Assembly (NCBI GenBank): GCA_023392475.1
Contig: JAEVZA010000374.1
Coordinates: 42,442-106,441, forward strand
Length of the DNA stretch: 64,000 nt
DNA from: Actinomycetes bacterium
GTDB taxonomy: Bacteria > Actinomycetota > Acidimicrobiia > Acidimicrobiales > Microtrichaceae
Direction: 5' to 3'
Under the pieces are notes generated by a model that ran no database searches, had not been told where the DNA came from, and saw nothing but the letters and a program-made list of their open reading frames with translations. The position numbers and the translations under genes are program-made. Numbering within the stretch: the first letter of the stretch is position 1; each line of letters opens with the position of its first letter. This document shows, in pieces, positions 15,484 to 25,084 of the stretch.

Positions 15484-16367
15484 TCAGTGGAGGAGCCAGC
15501 GGGCGACGTCGGGTCTGGCGAGTTCGCCGACACGATCGAGACACCGCTGCTTCGACTCCTCGTCGAGCTGGTCGCCGCCGCGGTCACGGGCCTCGGACCG
15601 GAAGAACGCGTCGCTGCTCTTGAGCACGCCGAGGTGATCGGGCGCACGAACGGCCGATCGAGTTCGCATGGCATCGAACTCGGCGGCCTCGACCAGCTCC
15701 GGCCAGCGGGCGTCGTCGACCGTCACCTCCAGGTGCCGGGCCAGCCGGCGCATCTGCCCGTCGAGGTCGTCGGACAGGTCGTCGTAGTGGACGAGCACGA
15801 CGTCCTCGTCGCCCTGTCGGTCCCACGAGTCGGCAACGTGGTGAACGAGACCCGGCACGAATCGAGCACCTCGAGCGGACCGACGCCCGGGTCCAGCCAC
15901 CAGTCGAACCACTCGGGGAACGTCCCGGTCGGTGGACCCGACCGACGGCCGGTGAGCGCCTCGAAACGGTCTCGGTCGATGTTGTGGCCGTGGGCGTACA
16001 GCGAAGTGGCCACGTCGAGCGGATGCCGCCCGGCGACGAGGTAGGTCACGTCCGGTTCGAGCGGGAGCCCGGCGAGTGGGGTGTGTGTCTTGATGAACCG
16101 GCGGTGCTCCTGGCCGTCGAGCCGCTCGCGCACCACCTCGACCGGCTCGACGTCCCAGTCGAACCACGGCGACAGCTCGGCCAACGGAGCGGGCAGGTCC
16201 GCGTCCTGGAAGACCAGGAGCGCGCAGATCATCTGCAGCCAGGTCGTCCCGCACTTGGAGCGGGTGCTGATCACGATGTCGCCCGGCCGGAACTCGAAGC
16301 CGACCCAACGGTCGCTCGCCTCCTCTGCGTACCTGACCACGGCCCGACCGTACCGATGCCGAGACAC
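15484..16367 (-). pseudogene. Sulfotransferase-family gene with an internal frameshift
   Basis: Sulfotransferases move sulfate from PAPS to an alcohol. From the GTG at 16367 the frame encodes the PAPS 5'-phosphosulfate loop (STRSKCGTTWLQMI) and the 3'-phosphate motif (AGRHPLDVATSLYAHGHN). Around 15865 the coding signal switches frame: after PLEVL the sense continues as RFVPGLVHHVADSW...VLVHYDDLSDDLDGQMRRLA to the stop at 15484. A single missing base explains this. It is a pseudogene, or a sequencing error if the enzyme is intact. The usual C-terminal RKGxxGDW loop is replaced by RSEARDRGGD. Confidence 0.75.
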
Positions 16368-16462
16368 TGGAGCGACAGCGCTTCGGCGTTCACGAAGAGG
16401 CCGTGAGGTCGCCGCCCGATCCGAATGCAACATGCGCACGGCCGATCCATCGAGTACCTGAA

Positions 16463-16490
16463 TGCCGGATCAACTGCGAACCGTCACGGC
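16463..16490 (+). repeat. Boundary element copy
   Basis: TGCCGGATCAACTGC followed by CACGGC. The TGA stop of the minus-strand gene ending at 16470 is formed inside the element (complement of TCA). Confidence 0.55.
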
Positions 16491-17416
16491 GTCGGGGTAA
16501 CGGTGGATGTCGGGCAGTGCACCGGCTCCGCCGAGGAGGAGGTAGACGGCGTCGTGGGATTCGACCGCGCCGGGTGTGGGTCCTGTCGTAACGGGCCAAG
16601 GCCCGAGTTCGGTGACCGCATCATCCGACGGTGTGCGCGGCGGCCCGACCGCTCGCGGACCGATCTTTGCGGCGCCCCGTCCGACGGCAACGATCGGGTC
16701 TGGTTCTGAGATCTCGCGTGCGGTGATGCCGTCGTCGGTTCGCTCAAGGACAGCCTGCCGGCCAAGCGACGTCTGGAACATCATCGATCCCAGGCCGCAC
16801 ACCGTCATCGAGCCGTTGTAGATCACCGTGGCCGTGAGCTCGACCGGTTGACCCCAGTCCATGTTCGAGTCGAGGGCCCACATGCGGTACCGCACCTTCT
16901 GCTCCGACGCCGTCGACGACGCCAGTTGAGTCCACCCTCCGGCGAAGGTGTTACCCCGGGACTGGCAGATCTGGGTCATCGACGCGGGGCCCATGCCGTC
17001 GGGGTAGCCGACGTCGGACCACGCTTCTGACTCGGGGTCGTACACGGCGAGCGCGGCGGCTTGCGATCCGTACGGCACCACCGACAGGTAGCGGTCGTCG
17101 ACCTGACGGACATACCCCATGTCGGACTGCGGTTCGATGACCGAGTCAGGGACCCACCAGGCGGTGTCCAGCGGAACGTGCCCGGCAAGACCTCGACACC
17201 GGACCCACCCACCCGCATGCCGGAAGCCGCCATGACTCCATCGTGTGTCCCGACCACCTGGACGTAGCCGACCGGCGCGTTCGCCGGCGTCATCGGTTCG
17301 AGCACAGTGGGGGCCGTCGCGGCCGAACGTTCAGCGGCATCACCACAGGCCGCTGCCAACAGACCGACACCAACCACGGCCATCACAAAGACCAAGCCGT
17401 GCCGACGCTTCCCCAC
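16470..17416 (-). pseudogene. Lipoprotein with propeller-like domain, frameshifted
   Basis: The 5' part from the GTG at 17416 encodes a signal peptide with lipobox LLAAACG and a strand-rich start (VGYVQVVGTHDGVMAASGMR). Near 17171 the coding signal moves to another frame, continuing as LDTAWWVPDSVIEPQSD and MGYVRQVDDRYLSVVPYGS to the stop at 16470. A one-base loss reconciles the two parts into about 315 residues. Repeated strand motifs (YDPESEAWSDVG, AVYLLLGGAGAL) suggest a kelch- or sortilin-like propeller. It is a pseudogene unless the indel is a sequencing error. Confidence 0.6.
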
Positions 17417-17510
17417 AGCCACAGGGTGCCCGAACCAACTCAACAACGGACCGCACCCCAATGACGCGCCAGCAAGATCGGCAGTCAATGCCCGTTGTCG
17501 TCCACGGCTC

Positions 17511-18590
17511 TCAGCAGGACATCAAGCCCGGAACGGTCGGAACGGTCCACGGGTCGGCCGCTGTGATGTCGACGTGGAAGCCGATGTCGGCGAGGGCGGC
17601 GACGGTGATCGCCGAGAGTGGATGGGTCGGTGCGACTTCGACGTAGCAGGTCATGAGCTCGTTCTGGAGGGCCGTCTCGTTCCAATGGCTTGCGTCGTGG
17701 CTCAGCGGAACGGTGGCTCCGCTGCCGCCGAGGTGGCGCCACTCGGCGACGGCTCGTGGACCGGTGAACTGGTAGCCGGTCTCCGTGCCCGTGTACTGCG
17801 ACAGCGCTCCCCACGGGCCAGCGGTCCCGATGCCGAGAGCGTGGCCGATCTCGTGGAGGACGACGTCGTCGAGCGCGCCTTGGGTGTAGAGGTTGTCGAG
17901 GCCGATGGTGCTGATGCGCACGAAGCTGAGTCGCGGGAGTCCGTCATCGCCGACGACGCACCACGACGCGTCGCCCATGAACCCGGGGACCGGCGTGACG
18001 ATCACGTCGATGACGACATCGTCCACGATCCCGTCGTAGGACGGGATGAGGTCGCCCATGCAGTTCCACTGCACGTAGTGGATGTCCGTGTCGGGGATCC
18101 CACGGGAGATCACGGCGCTCCACCGCTGGACGGCCTTGGCGACTGATGCGGTGACCCTTGGGTCCTGGTCTCCGACGGGTTGGGTGACGATGTTGATCGG
18201 CTCCGTGGGGCCGGGTGCGACGTCGAAGGCTGCGGTCCTGGTGACGGCGGCGTGGGTGCCGTCGCTCAACTCGAACCGGGCGACGTGAGCGCCTTCACCA
18301 ACCGACGCCGTGCGTCCGCCGACATTGGGGCAGGGGTTGATCGTCGCGTCCCAGACGCCGTCGCCGTCGCCGTCGAACCGGCAGGTGAGCTCGTCGCCGT
18401 TGGCGTCATGGACCTTCCACGTGAACGGGACCAGGGCAGGAGCCGTCAGGTTCCCTGACGTCGCGGCGAAGCTGTCGATCACGGGTGCAGCCGGTGCCGG
18501 CGGAGGTGGAACGCAGGCCACCGACAGGGCGACGAGCGCCGCGGTGAGTGCGGCGACGAGCGCTGAACGATTCTTGGTCCGACTCCACAT
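17511..18590 (-). CDS. Secreted zinc metallopeptidase with Ig-like N-terminal domain
   Basis: A 359-residue lipoprotein-like secreted protein; the hydrophobic start ends LSVACV (lipobox). An Ig/PKD-like module (residues about 35-110, WKVHDANGDELTCRFDGDGDG) precedes a zincin domain with HEIGHALGIG (HExxHxxGxx). It is followed by a region typical of leishmanolysin-like enzymes (LQNELMTCYVE, a family Met-turn). It should hydrolyse extracellular proteins with one zinc. GAGGAGG lies upstream of the ATG at 18590. It is read in the same direction as the next gene upstream but is separated from it by 519 bases. Confidence 0.85.
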   Translation of the reverse strand: MWSRTKNRSALVAALTAALVALSVACVPPPPAPAAPVIDSFAATSGNLTAPALVPFTWKVHDANGDELTCRFDGDGDGVWDATINPCPNVGGRTASVGEGAHVARFELSDGTHAAVTRTAAFDVAPGPTEPINIVTQPVGDQDPRVTASVAKAVQRWSAVISRGIPDTDIHYVQWNCMGDLIPSYDGIVDDVVIDVIVTPVPGFMGDASWCVVGDDGLPRLSFVRISTIGLDNLYTQGALDDVVLHEIGHALGIGTAGPWGALSQYTGTETGYQFTGPRAVAEWRHLGGSGATVPLSHDASHWNETALQNELMTCYVEVAPTHPLSAITVAALADIGFHVDITAADPWTVPTVPGLMSC

Positions 18591-18835
18591 GGAGGGTCCT
18601 CCTCTCACGAATGCTCGTGGCGCCCAACACCACCTTGCACACCCCGCTCGCGGCGGCACCAGGGACCTTCGTCAGGAATCAGATCCGACGCATCGCACGG
18701 CAGTCCGCCACCACCTCACCGTGGTCCTCTGACACGACTGCGCCCATCGCCGACGGGTGTCAAGGCGCCGGACCGCGACCGCGTTGGACATCCCGTTCTC
18801 CAACCCCATGGCCCCGGTCGTGACGTCGTGACGTC

Positions 18836-19055
18836 GTGCCGGCCACGGTGCCCATGCATGCCCGCTACACATTCGGCCGCTACTTCTCACCGATCGAACC
18901 CAACCGGCCGACCGATGTCGACTCGTTGTACGCCGCGAACGACGTGGTGCTCTACGACCCGACACGACGATCCGAACGAGAGCGCAAACCTCGCAACCGA
19001 CCCGGACCAACGGGAACTAGCCCATGTGCTTCTGCAGCGCGCTGCCCCGCCGTGA
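18836..19055 (+). pseudogene. C-terminal remnant of an arylsulfatase-like hydrolase
   Basis: Within the 519-base gap the reading ARYTFGRYFSPIEPNRP and DSLYAANDVVLYD, then after a one-base shift near 18966 DDPNESANLATDPDQRELA, reproduces the C-terminal end of type I sulfatases (LYDLxxDPxExxNLAxDP). No catalytic part exists upstream. It is a frameshifted gene tail, not a gene. Confidence 0.55.
18837..18856 (+). repeat. Weak boundary element copy
   Basis: TGCCGGCCACGGTGCCCATG follows a short tandem GTGACGTC repeat. It has the core with one change and no clear right arm, at the start of the sulfatase remnant. Confidence 0.3.
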
Positions 19056-19109
19056 CTCGCCGGAGCGTTCGGCGGAGGTGTGCCGTGCCGCGCACGGTCA
19101 CGTGCCGAC

Positions 19110-20636
19110 CTATGGGTCGGAAGGACAGACGGTCCCGGCTGGAGGGGTTGCGAGAGTGAGCAGGTAGGCGTCGATGGCGCTGTTGATGCAGTGCGACGTG
19201 CCCCAGGCGGTGTGGCCGATCCCGTCACGGGTCAGGAGCGCGGCGTGGCGAAGTTGGCGGGCGAGCGTGACGGCCCACGAGTAGGGCGTAGCTGGATCAT
19301 CGGTGGTACCGACCACCAACAGGGTCGGCGTTCCAGCGGCGGTGCGAGCGGGTGCTTCGGTACCGTCGAACGGCCAGTACGCGCACGGCAGGATCTCACG
19401 GAGGAACGCTTCGCCCATGCGGGGCGATGACGCCTCCTGCTTCGTGACGGCACGTTCGAACATCGGGCCGGGCGCGGGCCAGGCGTGGTCGGCGCAGTTG
19501 ATGGCGACGATCGCCGCCGAGCTGTTGGAGGTTGCGCCATCGGCGGTGCCGGTGGCGAGCTGCCATCCACGTCGCACCGCGCTTGCATCGCCGGAGGCGG
19601 CCTGGGCGATCCCGACCTCGAGGAACTTCTGGAAGCCGGCGTCGAACAGTGCGTCGGCGGCCACGGTTGTCGCTTGGCTGGCGGTGATGGCGTCGCCGCT
19701 GGCCACAGCCGGCGGACGAGCGTCCCACCGAGCCATGAGATCGTCGAGCACGACGTCCGCCTGACCGTTCGACGAGATGGCGCAGTCCGGACGGCTCGAG
19801 CAGTTGTCCAGGAACTTCTGCATCTGAACCTCCAACGACCTTCCCTGTTCTGCGTACTCGGTCATGCCATCGCGCAGGGTGGGGACCGCGCCATCGAGCA
19901 CGGCGGCGCGGACGTGCTGGGGATACAGGTGGGCGTACGTCGCGAACAGCTCGGTTCCGTAAGAGAATCCGAAGAGGCTGACCTGGTCATCGCCGAGCAC
20001 ACGACGGATCTGGTCGATGTCCCTCGCGGCGTCGACGGTTCCGACGAACTTGAGCAGCGAACCGCTCCGAGCCACGCAGGCGTCGGCGAACGATTTCATC
20101 GTGGCCTTCAGTTCGGCCATCTCCGCGGCATCATCCGGGCTGTAGTCGACGCGATCGGCAGCGCTGGTGTCCCCGCAGTCCACGGGTGTACTACGTCCGA
20201 CGCCCCGTGGATCGAAGCCGATCAGATCGAATCGGCTGAGCATCGCGACGTCGTCCGCGGCGCTCCCGGCCTCCGCCACAAGATGTGCCGGTACGTCCAG
20301 ACCCGGTCCCCCCGGCCCGCCCGGGTTGAACTCCAACGAGCCCAGATGGTGTTCCGGCGCAGTCGCTCGTATCCGCGACACGGCGAGCGAGATCGACTTC
20401 CCGTCCGGATGGACGTAGTCAAGGGGCACTCGGAGCGTCGTGCACTCGACGGCTTCGCCCACTTCGGGACATGCCGCCCACTGGACGGCTGTCGGCGCCG
20501 GCGGCGCCGGCACACTGGTCGACCCTGCCCGTGCTCCCTCCGACCGGTGCGACCCATCGGTGGAACACCCGCTCGCCAGCACCAAGGGCACCAGCACCGA
20601 GGCGACGGCCGCGAGCACAACCGAACATCTACGCAC
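19110..20636 (-). CDS. TAP-like alpha/beta-hydrolase lipoprotein (secreted aminopeptidase-like)
   Basis: A 508-residue lipoprotein; the GTG at 20636 with GGGAGGGC upstream gives a signal peptide ending LASGCS. The hydrolase fold shows the oxyanion loop NPGGPGGPG, nucleophile GFSYGTE, acid TTDDPATPYSWA and histidine DGIGHTAWG. The last two lie in a TAP-like C-terminal domain. This is the layout of Streptomyces tripeptidyl aminopeptidase SlpD/SlpE-type enzymes, which remove short peptides from exported proteins. Specificity cannot be judged. Conserved Cys (TVCP, NCSSRPDCA) may form disulfides. Confidence 0.88.
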   Translation of the reverse strand: MRRCSVVLAAVASVLVPLVLASGCSTDGSHRSEGARAGSTSVPAPPAPTAVQWAACPEVGEAVECTTLRVPLDYVHPDGKSISLAVSRIRATAPEHHLGSLEFNPGGPGGPGLDVPAHLVAEAGSAADDVAMLSRFDLIGFDPRGVGRSTPVDCGDTSAADRVDYSPDDAAEMAELKATMKSFADACVARSGSLLKFVGTVDAARDIDQIRRVLGDDQVSLFGFSYGTELFATYAHLYPQHVRAAVLDGAVPTLRDGMTEYAEQGRSLEVQMQKFLDNCSSRPDCAISSNGQADVVLDDLMARWDARPPAVASGDAITASQATTVAADALFDAGFQKFLEVGIAQAASGDASAVRRGWQLATGTADGATSNSSAAIVAINCADHAWPAPGPMFERAVTKQEASSPRMGEAFLREILPCAYWPFDGTEAPARTAAGTPTLLVVGTTDDPATPYSWAVTLARQLRHAALLTRDGIGHTAWGTSHCINSAIDAYLLTLATPPAGTVCPSDP

Positions 20637-20709
20637 GTCACTGCCCTCCCGTTCTCGGAATCGGCCGCATCGAGTCGGCAGCCGCCCGCTGGTCAGCACG
20701 GCGGGAGGC

Positions 20710-20733
20710 GGGGGCGGCCCGGCGGCCGCCCCC
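20710..20733 (-). terminator. GC-rich hairpin, likely terminator
   Basis: GGGGGCGGCC-cggc-GGCCGCCCCC is a perfect 10-base hairpin just after the stop of the 20770 gene on the minus strand. There is no U-tract, as is common in actinobacteria. Confidence 0.55.
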
Positions 20734-20769
20734 CACCCCACTCATCGGACCCCAGCGCGTGGTCTCGCT

Positions 20770-23382
20770 TCAGTGCACGACGATGTTCCCGCCCTTGAGC
20801 GGCAGTGCGCCGCTGCTGCTGTAGACGACGGTCCCGCCCGGACTGGTGATGGTCACGGAAAGCGTGTCGCCCTTCTTGCCGCTCGTGCCGTTGTCCACCA
20901 CGGAGATGCTGAAGCGATACCCGCTCGCGCCGTTCCACCTCCCCGTCCCGGTGAAGGTGCCGCTGGCGCCGCTTGTGCTCAGGGTCAGCATGGCGTCGCC
21001 GTGGAACCGGTCCTTGCCGGCCCGTCCGTTGAGTTGGACCTGCCCGATGGGCCCGAGGGCCGACGGAGCCACGTTGAAACCGAAGGAGAGCCGCCCGGCA
21101 CCGGGCGTCACCCATCCTCCGCCGGTGATCTTGGCGGCCGCCATCTGGACCGTCACGATCGTCTGGGGTGCAGAGCACGGCCCGTAGTACGCGTCGCCGG
21201 CGAAGGCGGCCGTGACCTGGTAGACGTCCGCAGGAAGTGCGGCCGCAACCGACGCCGCACCGGCGGCGTCGGTCGCCGCGGTGAGCGTCTGGCTCACGCT
21301 GGCGCTGTTCACGAGGGTGAACACGACGGACTTGCCCGCCCAGTTGCCCGGGTAGGGATCGGTCTCGCCGAGCTGTGCTCGGAGGGTGGTCAGGCCGCCG
21401 GTCGCCACCAGCACGTCACCGGAGTAGGACAGTGTGCAGTCCTCCCTCGCGATCGTGAACGGCGCCGTGGTGCTGGATGCCAGGAGTTGGGCCAGGGCAT
21501 CACCGGCGAAGGCCACCCCCACCGAGCTCACGGAGCCGGGCTGCTGGTTCACCACCAGCGGCGCGGCGGTCACGTCGCCGGTGGCGTTCGTGGGCGATGC
21601 GCTCGTCGTCTGGCTGCCCAGGGTGAAGCCGAGCCCGTAGCCGGCCAGCGGCGAGTTCGTGGCGGTCGTCAAGCGGCCCGACAGCGACACAGGGTCCGAG
21701 TACTGGACGGAGCCGGGTCCCGTGTAGGCGACCTTCGTGGCCGTGGCGTCGTTCTGGGTCCACGTCACGGCGGCGGTGTCGGACAGCGTGCCCACCGAAG
21801 CGATCACCGTGTCGTTCCCGGTAGCCGAGCCCGTGTAGCAGAACTGCGCTGTGCCGTCGGCAACCGTTTGGGCGAAGCCGCTCGCGCTGTTGGCCCCCGT
21901 CACGACGAAGTCGACACGAACTCCTTGGAGTGCAGCGGAGTTCTGGTCCTGGACCGTGGCGGTGAGGCAGTGCTGCGTGCCGACGACCTCGGTCGCCGTC
22001 TTCGGTGACAGCGACACGGTGGTCACCCGTGCGACGGGCGCCAGGGACAGCCCACCCGGGTAGCCGTACGAATCGAACGAGTCGAAGCCGTACATGAAGG
22101 CGCCGAAGGGCACCGTTCCGCTCAACACGTGCGCGCCGAGGGCCACGGGCACCTGGGCTCCCGAGAAGCCGGACGAGCCGATGGCCGTGAACGATCCCGC
22201 GGGCACGGTCACGCCGTCGACGGTGACGCTCCCGACGCCGGCGGACGGGACGACGAGGTTGATGTAGTTCGTGGCGAAGCCGCTCGCTGGGGTGGTCACC
22301 GTGTAGCTCGACAGGAACTGCTCGTAGGGCGGGATGAGCATCATGAACGGATCGGACGTGACGCCGTCGAACGAGCTGCCGTTCGAGTACTGCGCCACGA
22401 GGACCGGCCGGTCGGCGGTGATCATCGACGGGCCGGTGAGGAGGGTCTCGTAGTACTGACCGGCGCCGATGGTGGCGACCGCCGCGCCGTTGACCGACAC
22501 GGTGGTGTTGGCCTGTGACGCGAGCACCCTGAAGGTGTCGCCACCGGTGCGCGTCGCCAGAGGCATCGTGACGAAGCTCTTGCCCCACGTGTCGGTCGGG
22601 GGCATCTCCTCCACGACGTGGTCGCAGGCGAGGGTGGCTCCGTTCGGGACGTTGGCGCACTGGTGCCCGCCGAAGACGCCGACGGGCTTGTCCGACGTGA
22701 CGATCGTGCCGGTCAGGTCGGCCGGCTCGGGGTCGCTGGTCCGCAGCTGGTAGGTCTGACCCTGGTTGAGGGTCACCTGGTAAGGGACACCGGCCGGCCG
22801 GCTGCCTGCGTTCACGCTCGGCGTGATGGTGACCGTCGTGGCGTCCTGTGTGGCGACGACGGCGAACTCCGATTGAAGGCCGTTCCCGACGTTCTTCCAC
22901 GCCATGACGACGTAGGACGTCCCCAGGATGTCCGTCGGCAGTCCGAGGTAGGCGTCCGTCGTGTACTGGATCCGGTTGAGGCCGTAGACCGACACCTCTG
23001 CTCCAGCGGTGACGTGGATGCCGAGGGACTGGACCTGGTCAGTGGTATCGACGTCAGCGCCGGACGGCACGGGCACCGATGTGACGTCGCCCGGCGTGAC
23101 CGTGAAGGGCTGCGAGAAGCTGAGGCCCGGGATCTCGACGGTGCCCGTCGTCGCCGTGTCCCCGGACACGAACAGCGTCAGCGCGGGTCCGCCGAAGTAG
23201 TTCCCCGGGAACGCCAGCCAGAAGTCGGTGCCTCGGTTGTCGGGCGCCGTCGGTGTGATACCCGATGCGGTGCTGCCGAGTGCGAAGTAGCAGGCAAGCA
23301 GGCTGAGGATCACCATCAGGGCGACGATGCTCCCCCGCTTCCGCGTGCGCGCACGACGAGTGGGCGGGCTGACTGCGGTCAT
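20770..23382 (-). CDS. Large secreted protein: IgGFc-binding-like, Ig-like and post-COAP-type domains
   Basis: An 870-residue exported protein. It opens with an Arg-rich start and one hydrophobic helix (ALMVILSLLACYFALGS). An IgGFc-binding-like domain (DNRGTDFWLAFPGNY onward, residues about 45-435) is followed by bacterial Ig-like modules (about 455-745, with AVTWTQNDATATKVAYTGPG) and then a C-terminal domain starting AAAKITGGGWV and ending GGNIVVH. That last form resembles the post-COAP domain of actinobacterial surface proteins. It probably acts in adhesion or matrix contact. GGGAGAGAAC precedes the ATG. Confidence 0.8.
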   Translation of the reverse strand: MTAVSPPTRRARTRKRGSIVALMVILSLLACYFALGSTASGITPTAPDNRGTDFWLAFPGNYFGGPALTLFVSGDTATTGTVEIPGLSFSQPFTVTPGDVTSVPVPSGADVDTTDQVQSLGIHVTAGAEVSVYGLNRIQYTTDAYLGLPTDILGTSYVVMAWKNVGNGLQSEFAVVATQDATTVTITPSVNAGSRPAGVPYQVTLNQGQTYQLRTSDPEPADLTGTIVTSDKPVGVFGGHQCANVPNGATLACDHVVEEMPPTDTWGKSFVTMPLATRTGGDTFRVLASQANTTVSVNGAAVATIGAGQYYETLLTGPSMITADRPVLVAQYSNGSSFDGVTSDPFMMLIPPYEQFLSSYTVTTPASGFATNYINLVVPSAGVGSVTVDGVTVPAGSFTAIGSSGFSGAQVPVALGAHVLSGTVPFGAFMYGFDSFDSYGYPGGLSLAPVARVTTVSLSPKTATEVVGTQHCLTATVQDQNSAALQGVRVDFVVTGANSASGFAQTVADGTAQFCYTGSATGNDTVIASVGTLSDTAAVTWTQNDATATKVAYTGPGSVQYSDPVSLSGRLTTATNSPLAGYGLGFTLGSQTTSASPTNATGDVTAAPLVVNQQPGSVSSVGVAFAGDALAQLLASSTTAPFTIAREDCTLSYSGDVLVATGGLTTLRAQLGETDPYPGNWAGKSVVFTLVNSASVSQTLTAATDAAGAASVAAALPADVYQVTAAFAGDAYYGPCSAPQTIVTVQMAAAKITGGGWVTPGAGRLSFGFNVAPSALGPIGQVQLNGRAGKDRFHGDAMLTLSTSGASGTFTGTGRWNGASGYRFSISVVDNGTSGKKGDTLSVTITSPGGTVVYSSSGALPLKGGNIVVH

Positions 23383-23725
23383 GTTCTCTCCCCTCCAGGT
23401 GCTCGGCACGGCCGGCACCACTCCTCCCGCTCGTCTCCCGGCGAGCGGTCCTGCGATCAGCACGACCCCAAGTCGTTCCCCGCCAAGGTGCTGACTTCGC
23501 TGCAGCCTGCCGAAGCGAGCGAACGCTCGCGTTACGACTGCGAACAGGGCCGGTGGTCGGTGCCGGACTCGCCACCACGCTCTCGCCACGCTCAACAGCC
23601 GCGAACGCGACTCGAGGCGACGGTTGCTCGACACGACCACCTGGTCGACCGGACAGGTGAGAATCCTCCCTGATCAGGTGGCCCAGCGGGGTCGTACCCT
23701 GCGCCCGACCAGGGAGGTGGGCGTG

Positions 23726-24529
23726 GTGCGACGGGTCGCGTTCGGAGCGGTGCTGGCAGCGATCGTGAGCGTGCTCACCGGGTGTCCGACGGTTCCGCCG
23801 TCGGGATACCGGCCGGTGGTCATCAACTCGATCGAGGCCACCCCTTCGCCTGCCCATCCAGGTGACACCGTCACCATCAACCTCGACATCACCGACGACC
23901 AGATCGTGTCGGGTGCCGTGGTCCGACGTCTCTACTCCCCGACCGGTGCGGAGTTCTTCTCTGCGAACGACTACTGCTCAGCCGCCGTGATCCCGTTGGA
24001 AGGTCCTCAGCACGCGACCGTCGCGGTGACGTGCCAGGTGCCCACCTACGCCTCGAACGGCGCCTGGCGTGTCGAGATCGCCGTCGCCGACGTCCTGCCG
24101 AACACCGTGCCGACGGTCCAACCCCTGATCACGAAGATCCCGTTCGACGTGGAAGGCGGCAGTGACGACAGAACGCCGCCGAAGCTCGTCTCGTACTCGC
24201 TCGACACCCCCGTGGTGCACCAGGAGACGACGTTCAACCTGTCGATGCGGTTCCACGACGACACGTTGCCGATCACGCTCGGGCAACGGCCGAGCACCAA
24301 CATCGGCTTCGGGAAGCTGTTCGCACCGTCCACGATCCGGTGCGGCCTGCTGACGTACACACCGGTGTCGGCGACCGACGCCGACTTCACCTACCGGTGC
24401 GTGCCGTACTCCTACGAGACGCCCGGGCGATCCGAGGCAGGGTTGTTCACCGGCATCAACGACGTCCGCGACGCGCTGTGGAACACAGGCCAGTTCACGA
24501 TCAGCATCGACGTCCAGCCCGGTCCCTGA
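23726..24529 (+). CDS. Hypothetical lipoprotein with Ig-like folds
   Basis: A 267-residue exported protein; the GTG at 23726 has GGGAGG 8 bases upstream and yields RRVAFGAVLAAIVSVLTGC (lipobox LTGC). The mature protein is all-beta. It starts VVINSIEATPSPAHPGDTVT, a pattern of Ig-like or NEAT-type envelope modules, and contains two further Cys in each half. No enzyme motif is seen. A TACCCT -10-like motif lies at 23696. The 343 bases between this start and the divergent 20770 gene hold promoters but no gene that I can see. Confidence 0.72.
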   Translation: MRRVAFGAVLAAIVSVLTGCPTVPPSGYRPVVINSIEATPSPAHPGDTVTINLDITDDQIVSGAVVRRLYSPTGAEFFSANDYCSAAVIPLEGPQHATVAVTCQVPTYASNGAWRVEIAVADVLPNTVPTVQPLITKIPFDVEGGSDDRTPPKLVSYSLDTPVVHQETTFNLSMRFHDDTLPITLGQRPSTNIGFGKLFAPSTIRCGLLTYTPVSATDADFTYRCVPYSYETPGRSEAGLFTGINDVRDALWNTGQFTISIDVQPGP

Positions 24530-24662
24530 CGCCGGCACGCCCCGCCGCCGCGCACCACACGCGATACCGCCCGCTCCGGGGGCGCTCGTTCTGGGTCCGC
24601 TGCTACCGGAATGCGCAGCGTCAGTGAGGACAGCACGTCTCGGCAACTGGGACAGCAGGTGA

Positions 24663-24672
24663 TGCCGGATGA
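24663..24672 (+). repeat. Boundary element copy (most distal)
   Basis: TGCCGGATGA in the gap between two genes, in the same orientation as the others. There is no clear right arm. This is the right-most copy I found. Confidence 0.4.
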
Positions 24673-24727
24673 GCCCTGCGTCGAGCAGTGGCCCTTGTGT
24701 GCTCCTCCAGTGTGAGGCTGCGGACCG

Positions 24728-25066
24728 TCATGCCTCCATGCGATCCTCACGCGTGGCTCTGACGGAGAGTGGCCGCTCCCGCCCTGGTCGTGTCAGGTCG
24801 ATGACACGGAGCCGGTGGCCCTCGATCCAGTCGTGCTGTCGGCCCTCCGAGAGCCACCGGGCGGTGAGCGACGCGGCGAACGGGAACCCGATCCAGAACA
24901 GGCGCGGCGTGAGGTCCACCGTGATGAACGACCAGGCGCAGATGCCGAGCGCGAGCACCACGCCGACCACCGCGGGGTCCTGCACCAGGCCCAACCAGCC
25001 CTCGCGCCGCAGGATCCGCCACCCGACGAGGATCGACGGGACGATCAGGGGCCCGACACCGACCAC
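24728..25066 (-). CDS. Small membrane protein
   Basis: A 112-residue product from the GTG at 25066 with three hydrophobic segments (VVGVGPLIVPSILVGW, VVGVVLALGICAWSFITV, LFWIGFPFAASL) and a basic C-terminus. No family is recognised. The frame is open further upstream to 25162, but that part is Arg-rich and antisense-like. The coding signal begins at about 25080, where the acetyltransferase fragment in another frame ends, so the gene may be chimeric or truncated at its 5' end. Confidence 0.5.
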   Translation of the reverse strand: MVGVGPLIVPSILVGWRILRREGWLGLVQDPAVVGVVLALGICAWSFITVDLTPRLFWIGFPFAASLTARWLSEGRQHDWIEGHRLRVIDLTRPGRERPLSVRATREDRMEA

Positions 25067-25084
25067 GAACGACGCCAGCGGAGA

